From NCBI RefSeq assembly GCF_900105245.1, contig NZ_FNSZ01000001.1, positions 7,686,001 through 7,750,000 of the forward strand: a DNA stretch of 64,000 nt. Direction: 5' to 3'. Both the position numbers and the translations under genes were made by a program. The notes under the pieces were generated by a model that was not told where the DNA came from, made no database searches, and saw nothing but the letters and a program-made list of their open reading frames with translations. This DNA is from Streptomyces sp. 1222.5 (GTDB lineage Bacteria; Actinomycetota; Actinomycetes; Streptomycetales; Streptomycetaceae). This document shows positions 17,392 through 25,566 of the stretch, piece by piece. The first letter of the stretch is position 1, and every line of letters starts with the position of its first letter.

Positions 17392-19764
17392 ATGGGGGAG
17401 AACGGACTTGTCCAGGGCAGGTACCGGCTGCTGGACCTGATCGGGCGCGGCGGGATGGGCGAGGTGTGGCGGGCCAGGGACGAGCGCCTGGGCCGGCAGG
17501 TGGCGGTCAAGCGTCTCAAACCGCTCGGCCCGCACCGTGATCCGTCCCTCGGCGGGGTGCTGCGGGAGCGGTTCCGCCGCGAGGCGCGGGTGGCCGCCGC
17601 GCTCTCGCACCGCGGGGTGACCGTCGTCCACGACTTCGGCGAGGACGGCGGAGTGCCCTATCTGGTGATGGAGTTGCTGCAAGGACGCGACCTGAGCCGG
17701 CTTCTGGAGGACGGCAAGGGGCATCCGCTGCCCGTGGACGCGGTGGCCGACATCGCCGGGCAGATTGCCGCGGCCCTCGCGTACACGCATCGCCAGGGCA
17801 TAGTCCACCGGGACCTGAAGCCCGCCAACATCGTGCTGCTGACCGACGGCACCGTGAAGATCTGCGACTTCGGCATCGCCCGCCTCGGCCACGACATCGG
17901 CTTCACCGCCCGGCTGACCGGCACCGGGGTCGCCCTCGGCACCCCGCACTACATGTCCCCCGAGCAGATCGGCGGCGACGCGGTCGACCAGCGCAGCGAC
18001 CTGTACTCGCTGGGGTGCGTGCTGTACGAGATCGCCACCGGCGTACCGCCGTTCGACCTGGAGGACGCCTGGGCGATCCTGATCGGCCACCGTGACACCG
18101 CGCCCCGGCCGCCCCGTGAACTGCGCACCGAACTGCCCGCGTACCTCGACCGGATCATCCTCGACCTGCTGGCCAAGCATCCCGCGGAACGGCCCTACGA
18201 CGCGGAGGAGTTGAGCGGCCGGATCCAGGAGGGACGGGCCGGGGCCGCCTTCCCACCCCCATCGCCGTACCGCGCACCGGAGTCCAGCCACCGGCTCCGG
18301 GCCGCCGTCGTCCCCACGTTCCCGCTCCCGCCGCCGGACCTTCGGGGCGAAGGCCGCCTGCCGTCCTGGAGCCAGGGCATGACCACCGGCCACAAGGCGG
18401 TCGGTGCGGGCCCGCGCGCCCTGCCCCCGGACCCCGGGGCCGCTCTGACCGGCCGGTGGGCCGAGCCGGCGGCCCCGCTCGACGGCCCGTCGACGCAAAC
18501 CGTCGCCCCTCCGGCCGCACGGCACACCGAGGGCGTCCTGCCCGCCGGGCAGGGACGCCGGCCGGACACGGACGAGGCGCACCTGACCATGCCCGCCGAA
18601 CGCGCCGCCCTCCGGGGCCCGCATCACCCCCATGTCCTGGCGGCGCGTCACGACGTCGCCGTGGCGTTGCTGCGGTGCGGCCGGGCCGCCGAGGCGCTGG
18701 CGGCGTTCGGGGAGGTCGCCGGGGGCTGGGGCCGGGTGCTGGGTGCGGAGCATCCGGAGACCTTGGCGGCGCGTCATGACGTCGCCGTGGCGTTGCTGCG
18801 GTGCGGCCGGGCCGCCGAGGCGCTGGCGGCGTTCGCTGAAGTCGCCGGGAGCAGGGCCCGGGTGCTAGGCCTCGATCATCCCGACACGCTCGCCTCGCGT
18901 CAGGAGACCGCGTACGCCCTGGGCCGGCTGGGCCGTCACTCGGAGGCCCGGCGGACCTACCGCGAGGTGCTGGACGCGCGGGAGCGCGCCATGGGCCCCG
19001 AGCACCCGGACACCCTGCGCTGCAAGCACAACCTGGCCTGCACGCTGGGCCGGCTGGGGCGGCCGGCCGACGCCTGCCGCATGGCCGGCGAGGTGGCCGC
19101 CGCCCGGACCCGGCTGCTCGGCCCGGACCATCCCGACACACTGGCCTCCCGCTGCGAGGTCGCCCACGCGCTGGGCCAGTCCGGCCGCTGGGAGGAGGCC
19201 CTGCACACCTACCGGGAGGTCGCCCGGACCAGGGCGCGGGTACTCGGCGCCGACCATCCCGGCACCCTCGCCGCCCGCTACGAGACCGCGCTCAGCCTCG
19301 GCCGGCTCGGGCGCAGCGCGGACGCCCTCGGCGTCTACCGCGACCTGATCGTGGACCGCACCCGGGTGCAGGGTCCCACCCACCCCGAGACCCTGCGCGC
19401 CCGGCACGGTCTCGGCGTCCACCTCGGCCGGCTGGGACACCGGGAGGACGCGCTGACCGAGGCCCGCGAGGTGTGGGCGCTGCGGGAGCGGTTGCTGGGC
19501 GCGGATCATCCCGACACGCTGGTCAGCCGCCGCGAGGTGGCCGTCGCCCTCGGCTGGCTGGGCCGCTGGGCGGACGCCCTCGGCGAGTACCGGCGGGTCG
19601 CCGCCAGCCGTCAGCGGATCCTCGGCCCGGACCATCCGGACACCCTCGCGGCCCGCGACGACGAGGCCCACTGTCTGAAGCGCCTCGGCCGCGCCCCGGA
19701 GGCCGGAGAGGTGTGCCGCGGCGTCGTGGTACGCCGCCACCACCTTCCCTCGAACGGCAGCTGA
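17392..19764 (+). CDS. Ser/Thr protein kinase with nine C-terminal TPR units
   Basis: A 790-residue Hanks-type kinase. The catalytic domain (about 8-275) has the glycine loop GRGGMGEVWRARD (18-30), K40 (VAVKRLK), HRDLKPAN (139-146), DFG (159-161) and TPHYMSPEQ (184-192), so all key residues are present. A Pro-rich linker (about 285-410) follows, and no membrane span is seen, unlike PknB-type kinases. Residues 412-789 are nine 42-residue repeats of the kinesin-light-chain TPR type (HPDTLaaR...ALgrLGR...EAL..yrEV...R.rvLG.d). It is therefore a cytosolic kinase with a large protein-binding solenoid. The ATG at 17392 follows a G-rich ribosome site. In-frame starts at 17341 and 17356 are possible. 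Confidence 0.92.
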   Translation: MGENGLVQGRYRLLDLIGRGGMGEVWRARDERLGRQVAVKRLKPLGPHRDPSLGGVLRERFRREARVAAALSHRGVTVVHDFGEDGGVPYLVMELLQGRDLSRLLEDGKGHPLPVDAVADIAGQIAAALAYTHRQGIVHRDLKPANIVLLTDGTVKICDFGIARLGHDIGFTARLTGTGVALGTPHYMSPEQIGGDAVDQRSDLYSLGCVLYEIATGVPPFDLEDAWAILIGHRDTAPRPPRELRTELPAYLDRIILDLLAKHPAERPYDAEELSGRIQEGRAGAAFPPPSPYRAPESSHRLRAAVVPTFPLPPPDLRGEGRLPSWSQGMTTGHKAVGAGPRALPPDPGAALTGRWAEPAAPLDGPSTQTVAPPAARHTEGVLPAGQGRRPDTDEAHLTMPAERAALRGPHHPHVLAARHDVAVALLRCGRAAEALAAFGEVAGGWGRVLGAEHPETLAARHDVAVALLRCGRAAEALAAFAEVAGSRARVLGLDHPDTLASRQETAYALGRLGRHSEARRTYREVLDARERAMGPEHPDTLRCKHNLACTLGRLGRPADACRMAGEVAAARTRLLGPDHPDTLASRCEVAHALGQSGRWEEALHTYREVARTRARVLGADHPGTLAARYETALSLGRLGRSADALGVYRDLIVDRTRVQGPTHPETLRARHGLGVHLGRLGHREDALTEAREVWALRERLLGADHPDTLVSRREVAVALGWLGRWADALGEYRRVAASRQRILGPDHPDTLAARDDEAHCLKRLGRAPEAGEVCRGVVVRRHHLPSNGS
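18638..18834 (+). repeat. near-identical tandem duplication inside the TPR array
   Basis: Bases 18638-18708 and 18764-18834 are identical over 71 bases except for one silent C/T change. The offset is 126 bases, exactly one 42-codon TPR unit. Other units in the array have diverged, so repeats 1 and 2 arose by a recent unit duplication or gene conversion. Confidence 0.85.
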
Positions 19765-19858
19765 CGGACGCCGGCCGCGGCGAGTCGGGGAAGGGCCCCG
19801 ACCCACCCGCGCGGACCCGCCTCTGGCCGCCGTGGATCACCGCGTGTTACGAAGAACC

Positions 19859-21421
19859 ATGCCTGCTGACGAGGGAACCCACGCGTACGACGCCGTCATC
19901 GTGGGCGGTGGCCACAACGGACTGGTCGCCGCCGCCTACCTGGCCCGGGCCGGCCGCTCGGTGCTGGTGCTGGAGCGCCTGGACCACACCGGCGGCGCCG
20001 CCGTCTCCACCCGCCCCTTCGCCGGTGTCGAAGCACGCCTGTCGCGCTACTCGTACCTGGTGAGCCTGCTCCCGCGGAAGATCCTGCGCGACCTCGGGCT
20101 GGACCTCCGCCTGAGCTCCCGCACCATCTCCTCCTACACCCCGGTGGAACGGGAGGGGCGGCCCACCGGGCTTCTCGTCGGCGGGGGCGAGCAGCGCACC
20201 CGGGAGGCCTTCGCCCGGCTGACGGGCGGCGAGCGCGAGTTCGAGGCCTGGCAGCGCTTCTACGGCATGACCGGCCGGGTCGCCCAGCGCGTCTTCCCGA
20301 CCCTCACCGAGCCGCTGCCCACCCGCGACGAACTGCGCCGGCGCATCGACGACGACAGCGCGTGGCGGACCCTGTTCGAGGAACCGATCGGGGTCGCCGT
20401 GGAGGAGAACTTCGCCGACGACCTGGTCCGGGGGGTGGTCCTCACCGACGCGCTGATCGGCACCTTCGCCGACGCCCACGACCCCTCCCTGGCCCAGAAC
20501 CGCTGCTTCCTCTACCACGTCATCGGCGGCGGCACCGGCGACTGGGACGTGCCCGTCGGCGGCATGGGCGCCCTCACCGACGCACTCGCCGCGGCCGCCC
20601 GCTCGGCGGGCGCCGTCATCGCCACCGGTCACGAGGCGATCCGGATCGACACCGACGGACGCACCGCCGAGGTGACCTTCCGCACCGCCGACGGCGAGGG
20701 CGTCGCCGTCGCCCGCGACGTCCTGGTGAACGCCTCCCCGCAGGAGCTGGCCGTCCTGACCGGTGGCGCGGCGCCCGAACCGGCCGAGGGCGCTCAGCTC
20801 AAGGTCAACATGCTGCTGACGCGGCTGCCGAAGCTGCGCGACCCGGACACCGACCCCCGCGAGGCGTTCGCCGGCACCTTCCACATCGCCGAGGGCTACC
20901 GGCAGCTGGCCACCGCCCACGCCCAGGCCGCCGCCGGTGAACTGCCCGCCGCGCCGCCCTCGGAGATCTACTGCCACTCCCTGACCGACCCGACCATCCT
21001 CGGCCCCGAACTCGCCGGGCGCGGCTACCAGACGCTCACCCTCTTCGGCCTGCACACCCCGGCCAGGCTCTTCGACCGGGACAACGACGGCGTCCGCGAG
21101 GAACTGCTGAAGTCCACCCTCGCCCAGCTCGACGCCCACCTCGCCGAACCGCTCGCGGACTGCCTGGCCACCGACGCCGACGGCCGGCCCTGCATCGAGG
21201 CGAAGACCCCGCTCGACCTCGAACGGGACCTGCGGCTGCCCGGCGGCAACATCTTCCACCGGGCGCTGTCCTGGCCGTACGCAGCGCAGGACGCCGGCCG
21301 TTGGGGCGTGGAGACCGCCCACACCAACGTCCTGCTGTGCGGCGCGGGCGCCGTACGCGGAGGAGGGGTGAGCGGAGTGCCGGGGCACAACGCGGCGATG
21401 GCCGTGCTGGAGCGGGACTGA
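19859..21421 (+). CDS. FAD-dependent oxidoreductase, phytoene desaturase/PYROXD2-like
   Basis: A 520-residue NAD(P)/FAD-binding protein. The N-terminal dinucleotide motif DAVIVGGGHNGLVAAAYLAR and LVLERLDHTGGAA identify the amine-oxidase/phytoene-desaturase superfamily. The C-terminal FAD motif is VLLCGAGAVRGGGVSGVPGH with NAAMAVL. GGGTGDWDVPVGGMGALTDA is typical of the PYROXD2-like branch, for which no bacterial substrate is established. No carotenoid synthesis genes lie nearby, so carotenoid desaturation is not supported. Start at 19859 gives the family N-terminus; an upstream ATG at 19832 adds nine basic residues. Confidence 0.85.
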   Translation: MPADEGTHAYDAVIVGGGHNGLVAAAYLARAGRSVLVLERLDHTGGAAVSTRPFAGVEARLSRYSYLVSLLPRKILRDLGLDLRLSSRTISSYTPVEREGRPTGLLVGGGEQRTREAFARLTGGEREFEAWQRFYGMTGRVAQRVFPTLTEPLPTRDELRRRIDDDSAWRTLFEEPIGVAVEENFADDLVRGVVLTDALIGTFADAHDPSLAQNRCFLYHVIGGGTGDWDVPVGGMGALTDALAAAARSAGAVIATGHEAIRIDTDGRTAEVTFRTADGEGVAVARDVLVNASPQELAVLTGGAAPEPAEGAQLKVNMLLTRLPKLRDPDTDPREAFAGTFHIAEGYRQLATAHAQAAAGELPAAPPSEIYCHSLTDPTILGPELAGRGYQTLTLFGLHTPARLFDRDNDGVREELLKSTLAQLDAHLAEPLADCLATDADGRPCIEAKTPLDLERDLRLPGGNIFHRALSWPYAAQDAGRWGVETAHTNVLLCGAGAVRGGGVSGVPGHNAAMAVLERD

Positions 21422-21439
21422 CCGCCGCCTCCCGGCCGT

Positions 21440-23224
21440 TCACTCGGCCGACGGCTCCCAACCGGCGGCCGTGATGCGCGCCGTGTCCGCCGGACGCGCC
21501 CCGTCGAACAGCACCGCCCGGCCCGCCTCCACGCGCAGGGCGTCGACGTAGGCGCCCCGGCCGACGTACGACCGGTCGGTGGTGTACCGCCACCGCAGCG
21601 TCAGGCGCGGGTCGGCCGGAAGGGACGCGGTCACCCGGTGCCAGACGCGCCCCGACCAGCCCGTGACCGCGCCCGACGGATGGTCCTCGGCGTCCTCGCC
21701 GCGGCGGGAACTGGTGAACGGGACCGGCGTCCAGGTGGTGCCGCCGTCCGTGGTGGACTCCAGTACCAGGGCGTCGGACGCGGGCTCGGTGTCCCACCAC
21801 AGGGCGCAGCGCAGTCGGGCCGTGCCGGGGGAGGTGTCCAGCGGCGGGAGGGCGAGCGTCGCGGACGTGCCGCTCGCCATGCCCGAGAACCATGCCGTAC
21901 GGCCCCGCGCCGGCCGGACCGGGACCGCGCGGGCCAGGTGGTTCCCGGCGGCGACGCGTGGCGCGGACCCGGACCGCCACGTGCGCACCGGGTGCACCGA
22001 GTTGCCGAGGACGACCAGGAAGGAGTCGGTCGTGGGATCGAGCACGAGCGAGGTGCCGGTGAAGCCGGTGTGGCCGGCCGTGCGCGGGGTGGCCAGCGCG
22101 CCCATGTACCAGTGCTGGTAGAGCTCGAAGCCGAGGCCGTGCTCGTCGCCGGGGAAGGCGGTGTTGAAGTCGGTGAACATCAACCGCACCGACTGCGGGC
22201 GCAGCACGCGGGTTCGGCCGTAGGAGCCGCCGTTGAGCAGCGTACGGCCCAGGACGGCGAGGTCCCACGCGCACGAGAAGACCCCGGCGTGCCCCGCCAC
22301 CCCGCCGAGACTGTACGCGTTCTCGTCGTGCACCTCGCCCCACACCAGCCCGCGGTCCAGGCCGGACCAGGGTCTGCGCGCGTCCTCGGTGGCGGCGATC
22401 CGCGGCTTCCAGGAGGCGGGCGGGTTGTAGCGCGTGCTGTGCAGGCCCAGCGGCCCGGTGATCTCCTCGCGCAGGAGCACGTCCAGGGTGCGGCCGGTGA
22501 TCCGCTCCAGCACCAGCTGGAGGGAGATCATGTTCAGGTCCGAGTAGAGGTACGTGCTGCCGGGCGGGTTCTGCGGCGCCTCGGCGTAGATCCGCCGCAG
22601 CCTCTCCTCGTGCGTCGGCGCCTCGTAGAGCGGGATCCACGCACGGAACCCCGAGGTGTGCGTCAGCAGCTGGCGGACGGTCACGTCCTGCTTGCCGGCG
22701 GCGCCGAACTCCGGGACGTACGCCGCGACCTTCCCCTCGAGCTCCAGCGCGCCCCGCTCGATCTGCTGCACCGCGAGGAGCGAGGTGAACAGCTTGGAGA
22801 CGGAAGCCAGGTCGAAGACGGTGTCCCGGGTCGTCGCGAGCCGCTGGTCGGGCGGGAACTCGACGCCGGTGTCGGTCTTCTCGTCGTACGACGCGTAGCG
22901 CACCGCAGACCCGATCGGCTCGTGCAGGGCCACGGTGCCGCCGCGCCCCGCCAGCAGGACGGCACCGGCGTACCACGGATGCTTGGGGGAGGGACCGAGG
23001 AACGTCTCCGCGTCAACGACGAGTTGCCGCAGATGGGCGGGGAGCAGCCCGGCGCGTTCGGGCGAGCCGTGGCGCAGCGTCGGGCGCCCCCGGGCGGGAG
23101 CCGCGGCCGCGGGGCCCGCGGGAAGCGCGGCCAGGGCCAGCGCGCCACCGGACGCGAGTCCTCCCGCCACGATCTGACGACGTGTCATGCCGTCCGCCCG
23201 TCCGCCTGTCAGGTCCTCCGCCAT
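21440..23224 (-). CDS. Tat-exported serine hydrolase (beta-lactamase/AmpC fold) with C-terminal beta domain
   Basis: A 594-residue protein. A twin-arginine signal (MTRRQIVAGG, then an Ala-rich hydrophobic stretch ending AAAAPA) follows a short N-terminus. The class C-like catalytic domain shows the S-x-x-K motif in DLASVSKLFTSLLA, the tyrosine motif in YLYSDLNMISLQL, and HTGFTGTS near the third box. About 180 residues from WFSGMASGTSA onward form a Trp-rich beta domain of the type seen in secreted hydrolases. GGGAGG six bases before the ATG at 23224 fixes the start. The family is used on peptidoglycan-type or ester substrates. Two GAAA/TTTC palindromes just upstream suggest control by an RpiR/MurR-type sugar regulator. 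Confidence 0.85.
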   Translation of the reverse strand: MAEDLTGGRADGMTRRQIVAGGLASGGALALAALPAGPAAAAPARGRPTLRHGSPERAGLLPAHLRQLVVDAETFLGPSPKHPWYAGAVLLAGRGGTVALHEPIGSAVRYASYDEKTDTGVEFPPDQRLATTRDTVFDLASVSKLFTSLLAVQQIERGALELEGKVAAYVPEFGAAGKQDVTVRQLLTHTSGFRAWIPLYEAPTHEERLRRIYAEAPQNPPGSTYLYSDLNMISLQLVLERITGRTLDVLLREEITGPLGLHSTRYNPPASWKPRIAATEDARRPWSGLDRGLVWGEVHDENAYSLGGVAGHAGVFSCAWDLAVLGRTLLNGGSYGRTRVLRPQSVRLMFTDFNTAFPGDEHGLGFELYQHWYMGALATPRTAGHTGFTGTSLVLDPTTDSFLVVLGNSVHPVRTWRSGSAPRVAAGNHLARAVPVRPARGRTAWFSGMASGTSATLALPPLDTSPGTARLRCALWWDTEPASDALVLESTTDGGTTWTPVPFTSSRRGEDAEDHPSGAVTGWSGRVWHRVTASLPADPRLTLRWRYTTDRSYVGRGAYVDALRVEAGRAVLFDGARPADTARITAAGWEPSAE

Positions 23225-23241
23225 CGCGCGGCCTCCCGTCT

Positions 23242-23282
23242 GAAAGTATCTTTCGGGGCTTGCCCTGCACGGTGAAACTTTC
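23242..23282 (-). promoter_or_regulatory. paired palindromes upstream of the serine hydrolase gene
   Basis: GAAAG-TAT-CTTTC (23242-23254) and GAAACTTTC (23274-23282) are both perfect inverted repeats, with centres 30 bases apart (about three helical turns), 18-60 bases before the ATG. A -10-like GATACT overlaps the proximal one. GAAA-n-TTTC sites are typical of RpiR-family regulators of amino-sugar or muropeptide genes; that assignment is inference. Confidence 0.6.
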
Positions 23283-23343
23283 CGGTCAGGCGGGCGCCGT
23301 GTCAACGAGGCGTGCGACTGCCGTCGTCGCGTCGGACGGTCCG

Positions 23344-24630
23344 TCAGCCGACGACGTCCTGCCCGCCGACCAGGTCGGCCACTCCACGTTCGTACAGCGA
23401 TCGGGCGAGGGCGGTGACGGCCTGGGCGTGGTCGGGTCGGGCGATCGCCTGTTCCAGGCGGAAGGGCCTGCCCGCGGTGAGGTGTTCCACCAGGAGGGTG
23501 ACGTGGGCGGCGTCGGGCTGGCGGCTCATCCCGCCGAGGACGAAGAGCAGGCCCGTACCGTCGCCCGTGCGCAACAGGACGACCGGGCTGTCCGCGCGAC
23601 CGCGCAGGACGCTGTCCGCTGTCAGTTCGGGCGCTTCGCGGAGTGCTCCGCCACCGCCGATGACGCCACTGGACGTGGAGCGGGCGAGATGGTGCACGGT
23701 GAGGCTGTCGCGAATGGCCTGCAGGAGGGCTTCGGCGTGGGCGGGCAGTTCGACGTCGGCCAAGGACGTGAGGACACCGCCGGGCAGGCGGGGAGGCGAC
23801 TCGGCGCGCTCATTGAACTGCGGCATCTGGAGCGCGGCCTTGATGGCCGGCTGGAACGCCGCCGCGGGTGTGCCGTTGCTGAACACGCCGATGGACAGGG
23901 CGAGGCTGGTCTCCGCGGAGGGCAGCTGGTTGTAGTGCCACCAGTTCTCGGGGATGAAGAGGATTTCGCCGGGTTCGGCCTCGAGGACCAGGGCATCGGC
24001 CGCGTAGGGGGCGACGTCGACGTGACCGAAGCAGATCCCGTTGAAGGCGGCCTTCTCCTCCAGCCCCTTGTCGGCGAAGTAGCCCGGCTCCCAGAGCATG
24101 ATCTTCTTTCGCCCGTGCACCGGCACGAGGAAGGTGTTGCACCAGTCGTTGTGCAGACCGATCCAGGTCTCCTGGTAGTGCCCCGCGATGTAGACGACGT
24201 TGATACCCGGTGCGGGGATCCCTCGGCGGTCCACGAAGCCGCTGATGAACGAGCGGGTCATCATCGCTACGCGGTCGGAGTGCCGCAGGCAGTAGTCACG
24301 GGTGTAGGTGACGGCCTCGGCCTGGTTCCGTGCTGCCAGGTCGGCGAGGTATCGCTCGAATTCCGCGACGTTCGTCGGCGGGGTGCCGGGCAGTTCGGGG
24401 TTCTTGAGGAGGACCCCGTCGACGTTCACGGACACGTCGCCGGCGTTGAGGTTGCTGGCGCCGAGTTCGAGGACGTCCTCCATGCGGAACAGGCGGCCGG
24501 AGGGGTCGGGAACCGGGAGGACGGCGGGACGGGTGCAGTCGGCGGTGGCCTGGAGGGCCTGCTGCTCCCAGAAGTCGGCGGGGACCTCCGGGAAGCGGAT
24601 GGCCGAGGGGTCCGCGGGGGCGGTGGTCAT
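23344..24630 (-). CDS. Cupin_8/JmjC-like Fe(II)/2-oxoglutarate oxygenase
   Basis: A 428-residue protein with a JmjC-type double-stranded beta helix (about 120-260). The metal ligands are visible as H160 and D162 (GLHNDWCNTF) and H232 (PENWWHYNQLP), with the co-substrate region HGRKKIMLWEPG between. The C-terminal 170 residues are helical and may dimerise or bind substrate, as in protein or peptide hydroxylases. The N-terminus (FPEVPADFWEQQ) resembles FIH-like cupins. Its ATG overlaps the TGA of the upstream MFS gene (ATGA), so the pair is coupled. Substrate unknown: an amino acid, peptide or small metabolite moved by the transporter is plausible. Confidence 0.82.
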   Translation of the reverse strand: MTTAPADPSAIRFPEVPADFWEQQALQATADCTRPAVLPVPDPSGRLFRMEDVLELGASNLNAGDVSVNVDGVLLKNPELPGTPPTNVAEFERYLADLAARNQAEAVTYTRDYCLRHSDRVAMMTRSFISGFVDRRGIPAPGINVVYIAGHYQETWIGLHNDWCNTFLVPVHGRKKIMLWEPGYFADKGLEEKAAFNGICFGHVDVAPYAADALVLEAEPGEILFIPENWWHYNQLPSAETSLALSIGVFSNGTPAAAFQPAIKAALQMPQFNERAESPPRLPGGVLTSLADVELPAHAEALLQAIRDSLTVHHLARSTSSGVIGGGGALREAPELTADSVLRGRADSPVVLLRTGDGTGLLFVLGGMSRQPDAAHVTLLVEHLTAGRPFRLEQAIARPDHAQAVTALARSLYERGVADLVGGQDVVG

Positions 24631-25424
24631 AGGGCTTTCTCCTGGGGGAAGGCGTGCGGGTACAGCCGGGCGTAGGCGTCCGGGATGCCGTCGTCGGGCA
24701 GTGTCAGGACGGTGCGCAGGTCGGGGCTGAAGGCGCCGACGGCGGTCGCGGCGAGGATCGCCAGGCCGAGCACGGCCATGCCGGGTCCCTCACCGAGGTG
24801 TTCGGCGAGGAATCCGCCGAGCAGGTTGCCGATCGGAATGGCCAGGCCGGACAGGAAGGCGACGCTGGCGGTGACACGGTTGCGCATGCCGGCGGGAGTG
24901 GCCAGAACCCGCACGGTGGAGTTGGTGACAGTGATCATGATGAGGCCGACGCCGCCGATGAGGAAGCTGACGGCGAGTGCCGCGGCCAGGACGACGGGGT
25001 GGTCGGTGATCGAGGCGGCGGCGATCCCGCCGGCGAGAATCGAGAGCCCGGTGATGGTGAAGCCGGCCATCACCGTGGTGAAGCGGGTGGTCCTGCCTCG
25101 CGTGCGGCGGGCGACCGGCCCGGTGCTGCCCAGCAGCAGTCCCACGCCGAACGCGGCCTCGGCGACTCCGATCAGCCAGGTGTCGTCAGGGAAGGAACGG
25201 CGGGTGAGCGCGGGCAGCAGGACGGCGAAGACGGGGAAGAGCGCGAGGTTGACGGCGAGAGCCAGCATGGCGAGCTGGAACTCGGACCGGATCCGGTAGA
25301 TGGCCCGCCAGCCGTCGAGGGTGCTCCGGTACCGCGTCGACAGGGGAGGCTGCTTCGTCTTCTCCGCGCCTGGTGCGTCGTCGGGATTACCAAGCGTCAA
25401 AAGTCCACAGGTTCCGTCAAGCAT
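24627..25424 (-). pseudogene. MFS transporter, C-terminal half only
   Basis: From the ATG at 25424 the frame encodes 265 residues with six membrane spans (AMLALAVNLALFPVFAVLLP, WLIGVAEAAFGVGLLLGS, VMAGFTITGLSILAGG, AALAVSFLIGGVGLIMITVT, ASVAFLSGLAIPIGNLLGG, MAVLGLAILAATAVGAF). This is the second half of an MFS_3-type exporter, preceded by its usual cytoplasmic loop (RYRSTLDGWRAIYR). The first six spans are missing. The DNA up to the next gene (25425-25566) has no remains of them and no ribosome site precedes the ATG. I take it as a 5'-truncated gene, though a six-span product is not excluded. It is translationally coupled to the cupin oxygenase. Confidence 0.65.
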
Positions 25425-25507
25425 GCGACTCGCGCGGCGTCGGACCCGCGGACCGCCCCCGCCGCGCCGACAGGGGAAGGGGTCGAGTACCGGTAGCCCC
25501 AACCTGA

Positions 25508-25524
25508 TCTGACGACCCATCAGA
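25508..25524. promoter_or_regulatory. operator-like palindrome, site 1
   Basis: TCTGAC-GACCC-ATCAGA, 43 bases before the nitronate monooxygenase ATG. Same arms and spacing as the site at 33281-33297 (one mismatch in the right arm). Seventeen bases with a five-base centre is typical of a TetR-family operator. Confidence 0.65.
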
Positions 25525-25566
25525 AAAGGTCTTCCGTCCGCCGGACGGCTACGGCATCCTGCGCCC

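Noticed and set aside
19859..21421. Carotenoid phytoene desaturase
   Set aside because: The superfamily fits but no crtB/crtE or other carotenoid genes are nearby and motifs point to the PYROXD2-like branch.
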